In this document: one piece after another, positions 1 to 7,258 of the stretch
Position numbering within the stretch: position 1 is the stretch's first letter
How the letters are laid out: each line of letters opens with the position of its first letter
Source: Nocardia asiatica NBRC 100129
Lineage (GTDB): Bacteria; Actinomycetota; Actinomycetes; Mycobacteriales; Mycobacteriaceae
DNA: 36,546 nucleotides
NCBI RefSeq assembly: GCF_000308415.1
Contig: NZ_BAFS01000284.1
Coordinates: forward strand, 1-36,546
Direction: 5' to 3'
Position numbers and translations under genes: made by a program
Notes under the pieces: model-generated
Told to the model about the DNA's origin: nothing
The model's database searches: none
What the model saw: only the letters and a program-made list of their open reading frames with translations

Positions 1-85
1 TGGCGCCGGTCCGGGGCTGGGGTCCCCCTCGCGGGAGTGGGAAGCGACGCGCCTCACGTCGCGGCCTCCGGCATGGGAATGTGGA

Positions 86-826
86 GTGGTGACCTCCCTA
101 CGCATCCGGAACATCGTCGGGGTGCTCACCGCGTTGCTGGTGGTGTGCGCCGCAGTTCTCACGGCAGGCGTGGTCGGCGGCGGCCCCGGCAGGATCGATC
201 GCGGCATCGCCGATTGGGCCATCGCGCAGCGCAACGATGCGCTGACCCCGGTCGCCGTGGTGGTCAGCGTGCTGGGCGGCACGCTCGCCATGACGGCCCT
301 GGCCACCGTGACCTGCCTCATGTTGTCCTGGCGGCGGCGCTGGACCTCGGCGGCGCTCGTCGCGGTCGCCGGGCTGGGCGGCGGATTGCTGGTCCGGGGC
401 GGCAAGCGGCTGACCGACCGCGACCGGCCGCCCGTCGAGGACCACCTGATCAGCGTGTCCAACCAGGCTTATCCGTCCGGGCACGGCATGGGCTCGTTCG
501 TCGTGGTCGGCATCGTCCTGGTGGTCGCGCTCCCCGGCCTGCACGGCCCCCTGATGCGCGCCTGCGCGGCGATCGCCGCCGTGGTGTTCGTCGCCGCGGT
601 CGGCCTGTCGCGCATCTACCTCGGCGTCCACTGGACCACCGACATTCTCGGCGCCTGGTGCTTCGGGGCGCTGTGGCTCATCCTCTGCCTGACGGTCTAC
701 CGCTATCTCGTGCCCGCCGGCGAGCCGGTGGACGGTCAGCGGAATTCCACCGACGGAAGCGGACCGGCCACGAAGCCGGACGCGCCCGATGAGGTCGGAA
801 CGCCTTCCGAGCACCGGCGGGCATAG
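86..826 (+). CDS. PAP2-family membrane phosphatase
   Basis: A 246-residue integral membrane phosphatase of the type-2 phosphatidic acid phosphatase family, which removes phosphate from lipid or polyprenyl phosphates at the membrane. All three family motifs are visible: KRLTDRDRP (K107, R114-P115), PSGH (130-133) and SR-N5-H-N3-D (S175, R176, H182, D186), so the enzyme should be active. Hydrophobic segments lie around residues 9-30, 53-72, 88-105, 138-152, 158-174 and 188-205. The start is a GTG followed by a second GTG; neither has a strong ribosome binding site, so the N-terminus is uncertain by one residue. The Arg/Pro/Asp-rich C-terminal 30 residues look disordered. The exact substrate cannot be told; the next gene downstream is unrelated. 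Confidence 0.88.
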   Translation: MVTSLRIRNIVGVLTALLVVCAAVLTAGVVGGGPGRIDRGIADWAIAQRNDALTPVAVVVSVLGGTLAMTALATVTCLMLSWRRRWTSAALVAVAGLGGGLLVRGGKRLTDRDRPPVEDHLISVSNQAYPSGHGMGSFVVVGIVLVVALPGLHGPLMRACAAIAAVVFVAAVGLSRIYLGVHWTTDILGAWCFGALWLILCLTVYRYLVPAGEPVDGQRNSTDGSGPATKPDAPDEVGTPSEHRRA

Positions 827-873
827 GCCGATACCAGCCTCGCCACGGCCTGCCTACCGCCCCGGAAGCGATG

Positions 874-879
874 CAGACT
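874..879 (+). promoter_or_regulatory. candidate -10 box for leaderless aldo/keto reductase gene
   Basis: CAGACT lies exactly 6 nt before the ATG at 886, the same spacing seen for TANNNT boxes before several other genes in this window. The first base deviates from the consensus T. If it is real, the ATG at 871 is upstream of the transcript and cannot be the start. Confidence 0.4.
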
Positions 880-885
880 GCTCGC

Positions 886-1881
886 ATGATGCGATACCGA
901 CTGTTCGGCCGGACCGGCCTGCGCGTGTCCGAACTCGTCCTCGGCACCATGGCGATCGGCGATGCCGACGAGTACCGGCGGATTCTGCACGTGTTCGCCG
1001 ATGCCGGAGGCAACTTCGTGGACACCGCCTCGGCCTACGGTGCGAGCGAGGAAATGCTCGGCACAGTGCTCGACCGCCGCGATCGCTTCGTCATCGGCAC
1101 CAAGTACACGCTGACCCGCGACGCGAGCGACCCCAACGCCTCCGGCAACCACCGCAAGAACCTGGTCACATCACTCGAACAGAGTTTGCGACGACTGCGC
1201 ACCGACTACATCGACGTCTACTGGGTGCACGTATGGGACCGGCACACTCCGATCGAGGAGACGATTCGCGCGCTCGACGAGGTCGTGCGCACGGGCAAGG
1301 TGCTCTACATCGGCATCTCCGATGCCCCCGCATGGGTTGTGGCGCAGGCGAATACGCTCGCCCATTGCCGCGACCGGACAGCCTTCGCCGGTCTGCAAGT
1401 GCCCTACAACCTGCTGCAACGCGATGTCGAACGGGAACTGCTACCGATGGCCGAAGCGTTCGGGATGAGCGTGACCACCTGGGCTCCGCTGGCTCGCGGG
1501 GTCCTCTCCGGCGCGACAGGACGACGCGCCGACCCCGCCCGATTCACCGATCGCGAACGCGCCGCAGCCGCGGCGGTCGAGACCGTCGCGGCGGAACTCG
1601 GCGTGCCCCCGGCCCATGTGGCGATCGCCTGGACCCGGCGACGGTCACCCGCCGTCCTACCTCTGATCGGCGTCAGCACCGCGGACCAGCTGACGCAGAA
1701 TCTCGGTGCCGTCGAGCTGACGTTATCCGACGAGGTCGCCGCCGTCCTCGAGGCGGCAGTCCCGTTCGAACTCGGATTCCCCGGCGACTTCATTTCCGAA
1801 TGCGACCGGTCTCCGCATGTCTACGGCGACACCGTGCGGCGCGTCGACGCCCACCACGCCCGAGCGGGATTCCGCGACTGA
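886..1881 (+). CDS. aldo/keto reductase
   Basis: A 331-residue NADPH-dependent aldo/keto reductase of the voltage-gated K+ channel beta-subunit-like / YajO-type class, using the TIM-barrel fold. The catalytic tetrad is visible as D46 and Y51 (DTASAY), K73 (GTKY) and H115 (YWVHVWD). The sequence begins MMRYRLFGRTGLRVSEL, the usual family start. An ATG 15 nt upstream is also in frame but lies over the likely -10 box, so I prefer 886 (889 is equally possible). The substrate is unknown; such enzymes reduce aldehydes and ketones. It stands alone, convergent with the next gene, with 22 nt between the two stop codons. Confidence 0.88.
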   Translation: MMRYRLFGRTGLRVSELVLGTMAIGDADEYRRILHVFADAGGNFVDTASAYGASEEMLGTVLDRRDRFVIGTKYTLTRDASDPNASGNHRKNLVTSLEQSLRRLRTDYIDVYWVHVWDRHTPIEETIRALDEVVRTGKVLYIGISDAPAWVVAQANTLAHCRDRTAFAGLQVPYNLLQRDVERELLPMAEAFGMSVTTWAPLARGVLSGATGRRADPARFTDRERAAAAAVETVAAELGVPPAHVAIAWTRRRSPAVLPLIGVSTADQLTQNLGAVELTLSDEVAAVLEAAVPFELGFPGDFISECDRSPHVYGDTVRRVDAHHARAGFRD

Positions 1882-1903
1882 CCGACGGGCACCCTGATCC
1901 GAT

Positions 1904-2593
1904 TCATCCGGAACCCAGGTCCGCGCGCGCCTGCTCAGCGATCTCGTTGATGCTGGTCTCCTTCGAGTACTTCTCGATCGCCGCGAGGCCCACAGCCGCG
2001 ACCCGGCGCCATTCGTCGTCGTCGGTGAGTTCGCCCGACCGTTCATCGAGATGCTTCTTGACCACCATCAAGGAGGAGTCGGCGGGCTCGAACATCAGTG
2101 CGCTCAGTTCGCGGTCCCGGCGGGCGAGGGTGGGGCCCATCTCGCTGCCGACGATCCGCACGGCGGCTTCGGCCCGCATATGCGCTCGCAGTGGTTCATG
2201 AAGATCGCTCAGCTCCGAGGCGATGGTGGCGTAATTGGGCGGGCGCGCCTCCAACGCGGCGCGAATCCGACCCAGTTGGGCGGCGAAGTCCATAACAGAC
2301 GAGACATAAGCGACATACGCTTCGCGGCGATCCTTCCGCACGGCCTGCGCAGCCGCGAAGCGCTCCTGTCGGTTCATCTCCGTGCTGCTCACATGGGTGG
2401 ATGCCCACGCTGACACCCCCGCCGAGATCACCGCCGCAGCCACTGCGGTGACCAGCGCGTATCGCCCACTCCGTGTCGCGACCCGCAGACTGCGCTGTAG
2501 TTCCGCCAAGTCGAACGAGGACGCCGGCGCCGAAGGTCCGGCCGGACCCCCGGACCCTTCAAGCCTCTTCGGCGCAGCGTGCTCGTCATTCAT
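1904..2593 (-). CDS. membrane-anchored protein of unknown function
   Basis: A 229-residue protein I do not recognise. It has a polar, Pro/Gly-rich N-terminus of about 40 residues, one hydrophobic segment at about 47-65 (ALVTAVAAAVISAGVSAWA), and then a charged, mostly helical C-terminal domain rich in Arg and Glu. The positive residues before the membrane segment suggest the helical part is outside. Many actinomycete proteins of this build are unnamed. The start ATG has TAATTT 6 nt upstream, so the mRNA is probably leaderless. It is convergent with the aldo/keto reductase and there is no operon partner. Confidence 0.65.
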   Translation of the reverse strand: MNDEHAAPKRLEGSGGPAGPSAPASSFDLAELQRSLRVATRSGRYALVTAVAAAVISAGVSAWASTHVSSTEMNRQERFAAAQAVRKDRREAYVAYVSSVMDFAAQLGRIRAALEARPPNYATIASELSDLHEPLRAHMRAEAAVRIVGSEMGPTLARRDRELSALMFEPADSSLMVVKKHLDERSGELTDDDEWRRVAAVGLAAIEKYSKETSINEIAEQARADLGSG

Positions 2594-2599
2594 GAGCCC

Positions 2600-2605
2600 A
2601 AATTA
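2600..2605 (-). promoter_or_regulatory. -10 box of leaderless gene
   Basis: On the minus strand TAATTT is followed by 6 nt (GGGCTC) and then the ATG at 2593. This is the spacing expected when transcription starts at the A of the start codon. Confidence 0.5.
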
Positions 2606-2701
2606 CGTCGCGCGAGGTCTCCGAAGGGGTAGACGCGCAGGTAGCCGAACACCGGACGGAGATCCGGGTACACGGCACTACCTCGCAGACGCGGACCGGC
2701 T

Positions 2702-3028
2702 CTACAGTGCCGTCTCGGCTCTCTCCCTCAGGAAACGCGCGATCCCAGCCTCCGCGATCTCTTTCGCGCGCCCTATGTCGTCGGTTGTCTCCGAATACGA
2801 ACGGATCAGCTGACCTGCGCCATCGCCCAGAGTGACCCGCAACGTGCCATCGGCTCGGATCACCCGGATGACGGCATATCCGCCGTCGAATGGCTTGGCC
2901 AACCAGTGGTCCACGGCGGGGCCGCTCAGCGCCCAACCATCGACGGCATCGACCCTGCGCAGCCGCGACCGGGCGTACTTCGTCGTGTTGTCGGCGGCGC
3001 GAAGACGATGTCCGCGCAACTCCTCCAC
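2702..3028 (-). CDS. small protein of unknown function
   Basis: A 108-residue soluble protein with no family I can name. Composition and codon use look like a true protein rather than a shadow: an alternating strand-like stretch (GGYAVIRVIRADGTLRVTLGDG, about 50-70) is followed by a helix (AKEIAEAGIARFLRERAE). Two alternatives are that it is a fragment or a fortuitous frame. Its GTG start at 3028 lies 21 bp inside the surviving part of the DUF5753 remnant on the other strand, so this gene sits exactly where the missing half of that regulator should be. This suggests it arrived with, or was shaped by, the event that cut the regulator. Confidence 0.45.
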   Translation of the reverse strand: MEELRGHRLRAADNTTKYARSRLRRVDAVDGWALSGPAVDHWLAKPFDGGYAVIRVIRADGTLRVTLGDGAGQLIRSYSETTDDIGRAKEIAEAGIARFLRERAETAL

Positions 3029-3322
3029 CTTGCGTCGCTGCCCCCGAACGTCTCAGTCCGCTTGCTGCCCTTGGCTGTCGGCTTCCCGTTAGGGGTTTCA
3101 GCAGGACCGTTCACTGTGATGGACTTCGGCCAAGACAGTCGTGGCAAACCGATCGAGCCCACGTTGGTGTACGTCGAGGCGTATACCGGGGCGATGTACT
3201 ACGAACGCGCCGTTATCGTGCGCCGCTATAGAGCAGCGCACCGCATGCTCCGGCAGGTAGCGTTGGACGAGTCGAAGAGCAAGAACCTGCCGCGTCAGGT
3301 CGCGAAGGAGTATGCACGGTGA
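3008..3322 (+). pseudogene. C-terminal remnant of an Scr1-type regulator (DUF5753), HTH lost
   Basis: From MSAQLLHLASLPPNVSV onward the 104 residues match the last third of DUF5753, the ligand/partner domain of helix-turn-helix regulators found throughout Streptomyces and Nocardia. Recognisable parts are the LLPL strand, GPFTVMDF, TLVYVEAYTGAMYYE, and the helical YRAAHRMLRQVAL tail. A complete protein has about 280 residues, with an N-terminal XRE DNA-binding domain; here nothing of that domain is found upstream. The stop overlaps the next gene as GTGA, the normal coupling to DUF397. The reading frame stays open further upstream (to about 2906) but that part has no family resemblance. It is either a pseudogene or a DNA-binding-less remnant. 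Confidence 0.75.
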
Positions 3323-3528
3323 AGGTCGACCTATCCCGAGCTCACTGGTTCAAGAGCAGCCACAGCGGCGGAGGGCAGGATTGTGTAGAGATCGCGTTCC
3401 TCGACGGCGGTCATGTGGGCGTTCGAGACAGCAAGGCCCCCTCTAGCCCGGCGCTGGTGTTCACCCCCAGCGAGTGGGACGCCTTCACCGCTGCCGTCGT
3501 ACACGGGAAGTTCGACAAACCCTCATGA
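3319..3528 (+). CDS. DUF397 protein, copy 1
   Basis: A 69-residue DUF397 protein. The family signature is complete: WFKSSHSGGGQDCVEIAFLDGG, then VGVRDSKAP, and the end ALVFTPSEWDAFTAAV. DUF397 proteins are small partners of DUF5753/XRE regulators; the pair is described as antitoxin-like or as a developmental switch (Scr1/Scr2, BldB-linked types). The GTG start overlaps the stop of the DUF5753 remnant (GTGA), so it is translationally coupled. This is the first of three head-to-tail copies. Because the regulator is truncated, these copies may be orphaned or may answer to a regulator elsewhere. Confidence 0.88.
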   Translation: MKVDLSRAHWFKSSHSGGGQDCVEIAFLDGGHVGVRDSKAPSSPALVFTPSEWDAFTAAVVHGKFDKPS

Positions 3529-3720
3529 CCAGCAAGAGTATGACGGTGATCGGTGGACTGGCGGACGCGACCTGGTTCAAGAGTCGGCGCAGCGGACCCT
3601 CCAAGGATTGCGTGGAGGTCGCGTTCCTCGAAGGGGGCCACGTCGGAATGCGTGACTCCAAGAAACCCTCCGGCCCGGCGCTGGTGTTCACCCCCAGCGA
3701 GTGGGACGCCTTCACCGCTG
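3446..3720 (+). repeat. 48-bp exact direct repeat inside DUF397 copies 1 and 2
   Basis: Bases 3446-3493 are repeated without change at 3673-3720. The repeat covers the codons for the PALVFTPSEWDAFTA stretch of two neighbouring DUF397 genes. Similarity continues after one mismatch. Copy 3 shows the same block with several changes (3898 onward). This is the mark of a fairly recent tandem duplication or gene conversion. Confidence 0.9.
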
Positions 3721-3752
3721 GCGTCGTACACGGAGAGTTCGATCGGTCATAG
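3525..3752 (+). CDS. DUF397 protein, copy 2
   Basis: A 75-residue DUF397 protein (ATWFKSRRSGPSKDCVEVAFLEGG ... GMRDSKKPSGPALVFTPSEWDAFTAGV). The start ATG overlaps the stop of copy 1 as ATGA; a second in-frame ATG at 3540 is possible. It has about 12 extra N-terminal residues relative to copy 1 before the family core. Arg-Arg replaces the usual Ser-Xaa in the WFKSS-SG motif, so its binding surface may differ from that of copy 1. Confidence 0.85.
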   Translation: MTSKSMTVIGGLADATWFKSRRSGPSKDCVEVAFLEGGHVGMRDSKKPSGPALVFTPSEWDAFTAGVVHGEFDRS

Positions 3753-3979
3753 TGACCAACGAGAGTGCGACGGTGATTCCTGACGCAACGGACGCGACCT
3801 GGTTCAAAAGCAGCTACAGCGGAGGCCACGGCGATTGCGTCGAGATCGCATTCCTCCGAGGCGGCGGGATCGGTGTCCGCGACTCCAAAGACCCGGCTGG
3901 TTCGGCGCTGGTGTTCACACCGAGCGAGTGGGACGCCTTCACGGCTGGTATCGCGAACGGGAAGTTCGACCGACCTTAG
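3752..3979 (+). CDS. DUF397 protein, copy 3
   Basis: A 75-residue DUF397 protein (ATWFKSSYSGGHGDCVEIAFLRGG ... GVRDSKDPAGSALVFTPSEWDAFTAGI). The GTG start shares one base with the TAG stop of copy 2. It keeps the canonical WFKSSYSG motif, which most family members have, so it is probably the least altered copy. It ends the cluster; the next feature is the tRNA promoter. Confidence 0.85.
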   Translation: MTNESATVIPDATDATWFKSSYSGGHGDCVEIAFLRGGGIGVRDSKDPAGSALVFTPSEWDAFTAGIANGKFDRP

Positions 3980-4053
3980 CGCGCTCGGCAGGCCCATCGA
4001 CCCAGTTCACCGGCATCTAGCTGGACTTTTCCCACCCCGCGCGCGGCTTCTGC

Positions 4054-4059
4054 TACAGT
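4054..4059 (+). promoter_or_regulatory. -10 box of the tRNA-Gly gene
   Basis: TACAGT lies 23 nt before the mature tRNA 5' end, so the primary transcript would carry a leader of about 17 nt. That leader includes a small hairpin (GGCGCA-TC-TGCGCC, 4067-4080). No convincing -35 box is seen. Confidence 0.5.
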
Positions 4060-4082
4060 CTCGGTTGGCGCATCTGCGCCCT

Positions 4083-4156
4083 GCCGATGTAGTTCAATGG
4101 TAGAACTTCTGCTTCCCAAGCAGACAGCGCGGGTTCGATTCCCGTCATCGGCTCCA
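4083..4156 (+). tRNA. tRNA-Gly (anticodon CCC)
   Basis: The full cloverleaf can be drawn. The acceptor stem is GCCGATG with CATCGGC, the D stem GTTC with GAAC, the anticodon stem TCTGC with GCAGA around the loop TTCCCAA (anticodon CCC at 4115-4117), and the T stem GCGGG with CCCGT around TTCGATT. The discriminator is U at 4153, and CCA is encoded at 4154-4156. It reads GGG glycine codons. Confidence 0.96.
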
Positions 4157-4162
4157 TCGAAG

Positions 4163-4192
4163 GCCCTGGGCCGGCACTCGCCGACCCAGGGC
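4163..4192 (+). terminator. terminator hairpin after tRNA-Gly
   Basis: GCCCTGGG (4163-4170) pairs with CCCAGGGC (4185-4192) across a 14-nt loop and is followed by TTT. It is placed 7 nt after the tRNA CCA end, the expected position of a transcription terminator. The T-run is short, as is common in actinomycetes. Confidence 0.7.
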
Positions 4193-4302
4193 TTTCCGCT
4201 TTCGGCCCATCCAACTGCGCTCGTCATCGAGGCTGCGGAGCGGATCTGGGAACCACTGGTGCAGCTGGGCACGGAGACCGGAGCGGAGGCCGTGCAGCCG
4301 AA

Positions 4303-4920
4303 CTATTCGTCGAGCAACCGGGTGGCCGTGCGGATCGCCGCTTCGAAACTGCTGCGGTTGCGCGGCTGGTTGATGCCGGGCGGAGAAGGCGAGGCTCCGT
4401 GCACCACCTGAATGTCCGCCCCGGTCAACGACATTTTCCGCCAGGCGTGCTGTGCCGGACTGCCGAGCAGGACGACTACGCGCAGCTGGGGAAGCATTCC
4501 GAGCATTCGGCGCGTGTAGGGCTCGGCCCTGCCGAGTTCCGAACGCGTCGGCGCGCCGCCCGTAATCGGGAACGGGCAGGCGTTCCAAGCGGTACACCGC
4601 GCCCGGTCGAGACCGGCGGCGGCACATGTGCGGAAGAAGTTCTCCGCACCGGCGTCATCGTTGTCCCAGCTGAGAAAACGTCTGTCGCGCAGGTCGGGAC
4701 TGGCGTCGCCCTCGGGGGCTTTCAGCACGAACAACAGTTCGGCCGCGACACCGCCGAACAGCGGATCTATGTAGGGCAGATTCTCGAAACCGGTATCCGC
4801 TTCGATCCGATCGATGAGTTGATTGAGCGCGCGAACATGGGGCATTTCGATCGCGGCCGCGGCCCGTTCACGCCGAATCCGCCGCTCGCGCAGGGCTCGC
4901 GGATGAGCGGGAATTCGCAT
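4303..4920 (-). CDS. uracil-DNA glycosylase superfamily protein
   Basis: A 205-residue protein with the layout of the uracil-DNA glycosylase superfamily. It has a basic N-terminus, then LLFVLKAPEGDASP (63-75, at the place of the usual catalytic VGEAPG loop), CTAWNACPFP (109-118), VVVLLGSPAQHAW (about 147-159) and VVHGASPSPPGIN (about 173-185, equivalent to the HPSP DNA-minor-groove loop). The motifs are degenerate, so excision of uracil is not certain; it may act on another base or bind nucleic acid only. The start is supported by GAGGTG placed 4 nt upstream on the minus strand. Its stop lies 111 bp beyond the tRNA terminator. Confidence 0.7.
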   Translation of the reverse strand: MRIPAHPRALRERRIRRERAAAAIEMPHVRALNQLIDRIEADTGFENLPYIDPLFGGVAAELLFVLKAPEGDASPDLRDRRFLSWDNDDAGAENFFRTCAAAGLDRARCTAWNACPFPITGGAPTRSELGRAEPYTRRMLGMLPQLRVVVLLGSPAQHAWRKMSLTGADIQVVHGASPSPPGINQPRNRSSFEAAIRTATRLLDE

Positions 4921-5005
4921 GGGCCACCTCGAGGACCGCCGACAGCGCTACGAGGGTCACCCTACGCGGTGTCGATGCGGTCGCGGGGCGGATCTCGCCC
5001 GCGAT

Positions 5006-5521
5006 TCAGGCTGCGCCGTTGGCGGTTTCGGCGTGCAGTCGGCGGAAACGGCTGCCGTGGAAGACAAGTGGGTCGACGTCGGTGCGGGTGGCGATGCGGT
5101 GGATGCGCAGGATGACCACGGCGTGGTCGCCCGCTGGGACGTGGGCCTCCTGGACGCCCTCGATCCAGGCGGTGGCGCCCTCGATGAACACGGCGTGCCC
5201 CGAGCCGCGGTGCAGCTGGATATCGCGGAAGCGGTCGCCGTCGCGGGTGCCGAGCGAGCGGGCGGCGGCTTGCTGGTCGGTGCCGAGCAGGCTCAGGCCC
5301 AGGTGGCTCGCGGCGGCGAGCTTGGGCCAGGTGGCCGAGGAGTTCTGCACGCAGAACGAGACCAAGGGCGGGTCGAGCGAGACGGGAACGAAGGTGCTCA
5401 CCGCCAGACCGTGCGGGGTTCCGTCGATTTCGGCGCACACCGCGACGACACCGCTGGGGAAATTCGCGAACGCGCGGCGCAGACCGGCTCCGTCGGCGGG
5501 GAATTCGAACAGGTCATGCAT
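5006..5521 (-). CDS. flavin reductase (NAD(P)H:FMN oxidoreductase)
   Basis: A 171-residue flavin reductase-like protein of the HpaC/DszD type. It binds FMN, reduces it with NAD(P)H and releases FMNH2 for a partner monooxygenase. Seen: LRRAFANFPSGVVAV near the N-terminus, GLAVSTFVPVSLDPPLVSFCV (38-58, the flavin-binding signature), and LFHGSRF-like LVFHGSRFRRL near the end. The start ATG at 5521 overlaps the stop of the upstream FMN reductase gene by 8 bases (ATGCATGA), so the two are coupled. An upstream in-frame start at 5578 would run through that gene and is less likely. It is the last gene of the sulfone operon and probably serves SfnG and the DszC-like enzymes. Confidence 0.85.
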   Translation of the reverse strand: MHDLFEFPADGAGLRRAFANFPSGVVAVCAEIDGTPHGLAVSTFVPVSLDPPLVSFCVQNSSATWPKLAAASHLGLSLLGTDQQAAARSLGTRDGDRFRDIQLHRGSGHAVFIEGATAWIEGVQEAHVPAGDHAVVILRIHRIATRTDVDPLVFHGSRFRRLHAETANGAA

Positions 5522-6029
5522 GATTCGCAGCCTTCGAGCTGTGGGCCAGTGCCTGGGCGACCGAACGCCACCGACCACTGTACCGGTCGATGGCGCCGTC
5601 TTCGGCGAATGTGCGATCGGACAGGTAGAGCCCGGGCAACGCCGCGGTGGCTCCGATCTCGACGAGCACGGGCTTGAGCAGCAGGTCGGGCGCCAGCGCG
5701 TGGGCCGGTCCGGCGCCGAGCATCACGGGGACCGCGAGCACGCCTTCCAGGCCGGTCCCGCCCTCGAACTGCTCGAGGAACAGCTTCAGCAGCCCGGTGT
5801 AGGTCGCCTTGAAGGTGGGACTGGCGAAGACGGCGAGCTCCGAGGCCGCTACGGTCCGCACCGCCTCCGCCACGGCCGGGTCACCCCAGCTGAGCAGCCC
5901 CGGACCGAACTCGACCAAGTCGATCACGGTGGGCTCCGCCTCCGGCCGCAGTCCCTTCGCGACCAGCGTGGCCGCGGCCAGGGTGCGCGAGGCCGGTTTC
6001 GGATTTCCGACGACGACAGTGACCGTCAT
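5514..6029 (-). CDS. NADPH-dependent FMN reductase (MsuE/SfnF type)
   Basis: A 171-residue flavodoxin-fold reductase. The start MTVTVVVGNPKPASRT carries the phosphate-binding loop of NADPH-dependent FMN reductases, and FASPTFKATYTGLLKLFLEQF (68-88) is the dimer and flavin segment of the SsuE/MsuE family. In sulfur-starvation operons this enzyme makes FMNH2 for alkanesulfonate and dimethylsulfone monooxygenases. The ATG at 6029 is preceded by AAAGGAG, a good ribosome binding site. It lies 11 nt after the acyl-CoA-dehydrogenase-like gene and overlaps the next reductase by 8 bases. Having two unrelated flavin reductases in one operon is notable. Confidence 0.85.
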   Translation of the reverse strand: MTVTVVVGNPKPASRTLAAATLVAKGLRPEAEPTVIDLVEFGPGLLSWGDPAVAEAVRTVAASELAVFASPTFKATYTGLLKLFLEQFEGGTGLEGVLAVPVMLGAGPAHALAPDLLLKPVLVEIGATAALPGLYLSDRTFAEDGAIDRYSGRWRSVAQALAHSSKAANHA

Positions 6030-6040
6030 TTCGTCTCCTT

Positions 6041-7258
6041 TCAGATCACACCGTGCAGCGGCGGCGCGGCGGCGTGCAGCAGTGCCCGGCCGATGTGCTG
6101 GTATTTCCAGCGCACCGGATCGTGCAGGGTGTGCGTGCGCGCGTTGCGCCAGAAGTGGTGCAGGTTCAGCTCCGCCGCCACGCTGTGCGTTCCGGCGACC
6201 TCGAACAGTGCGGCGGACACGTCGTTGGCGGCGCGGTCGGCGAGCACTTTGGCGGTCGCCACGGCCAGCGAAGCCTGCGCGACGCTCTCGGCGCTCGGCT
6301 CCGTCCTGGTGGCCTCGTCCACCGCCCATCCGGCCGAGGAGAGGGTGGCCTCCGCGGCGGTTACCGCGACCGACAACTCGCCGAAACGCTGGATCAGCAA
6401 CGGGTCGTCCACCGCGTTCGCCACCCCGGCCTCGAACCACGGACGGCTTCTCGTGCGCACGAACTCCGTGGCCGCACCGAGCGCGCCCCGGGCGATGCCG
6501 GTGTCGATGGCGGCGTGCAGCAGCTGGGCGAACGCACCGTAGCCGGTGGGCGCGCGCACCACGCCGGAGCGGGGAATCACCTGGTCGCGGTCGACCAGCA
6601 CCTCTTCGAAGGACACCGTTCCGCTGCCGGTGGTGCGCTGCCCGAGCCCGTTCCAGTCGTCCACCACGCGCACGCCGGGCGTGTTCGCGGGCAGGTAGGC
6701 GATGTACTCGCCCGGTTCCAGGCCGCTGTGCCCCTCCGGATCGTCCAGCCGGGTCAGCACCGCGAACAGGTCGGCGAACAGCGAACCGGTGCAGTAGTAC
6801 TTCACGCCGTCGACACGGAACCGGTCACCGACCGGTCGCAGCGTGGTGGATATGTCGGCGATGGTGGCTCCGCCGCGCTCGGATTGTGCGTTGGCGATGC
6901 GCCCGCCGTCGAGCACCCGCTCGAAATACCGCCGGTTCTGCCGCGCCGTGCCCGCGAGCCGGAGCAGGTTCACGTACACGAAGTGACTGTGCGGAATCTG
7001 CGCGATGTTGGGATCGGCCGTGGCGAGGATTCGCGTCACTTCCGCGACCGCGCTCGGTGGCAGGTCCGCGCCACCGTAGGCCGCGGGCACGGTGATCGCG
7101 AGCAGACCGCTGGCCGCCAGCCGATCGACCTCCGCGTACGGCAGCGCGCGATCCCGGTCGCGGTCGGCGGCCCCCGGCGCGAATTCCGCCGCGAGCCGCT
7201 GCGCGACCGCGAACGCCTGCCCGGCCGACAGGATGCGATCGGCGGCGACCGCGGTCAT
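6041..7258 (-). CDS. SfnB/DszC-type flavin-dependent monooxygenase (acyl-CoA dehydrogenase fold)
   Basis: A 405-residue protein of the SfnB sulfur-acquisition family. The fold is that of acyl-CoA dehydrogenases, but the family acts as FMNH2-dependent oxygenases, like DszC on dibenzothiophene. Seen: ALPYAEVDRLAASGLLAITVPAAYGG (N-terminal helices), RVDGVKYYCTGSLFAD, DDWNGLGQRTTGSGTVSF (flavin region), and HFWRNARTHTLHDPVRWKYQHIG near the C-terminus, which contains the His equivalent to that needed in DszC. Its start overlaps the sfnG stop by one base (TGATG). It probably oxidises a sulfide, sulfoxide or sulfone feeding SfnG; the exact substrate is not known. Confidence 0.83.
   Translation of the reverse strand: MTAVAADRILSAGQAFAVAQRLAAEFAPGAADRDRDRALPYAEVDRLAASGLLAITVPAAYGGADLPPSAVAEVTRILATADPNIAQIPHSHFVYVNLLRLAGTARQNRRYFERVLDGGRIANAQSERGGATIADISTTLRPVGDRFRVDGVKYYCTGSLFADLFAVLTRLDDPEGHSGLEPGEYIAYLPANTPGVRVVDDWNGLGQRTTGSGTVSFEEVLVDRDQVIPRSGVVRAPTGYGAFAQLLHAAIDTGIARGALGAATEFVRTRSRPWFEAGVANAVDDPLLIQRFGELSVAVTAAEATLSSAGWAVDEATRTEPSAESVAQASLAVATAKVLADRAANDVSAALFEVAGTHSVAAELNLHHFWRNARTHTLHDPVRWKYQHIGRALLHAAAPPLHGVI

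Noticed and set aside
871..885. ATG at 871 as start of the aldo/keto reductase
   Set aside because: It overlaps the CAGACT box and adds residues before the family start MRYRLFGRTGLRVSEL.
3976..4272. Minus-strand reading frame of 98 codons containing GNRTRAVCLGSRSS
   Set aside because: It is the reverse translation of the tRNA-Gly gene, a well-known false protein in databases.
6030..6440. N-terminal extension of the FMN reductase frame
   Set aside because: The sequence is antisense-like Arg/Gly-rich and overlaps the SfnB-type gene; the ATG at 6029 has AAAGGAG.
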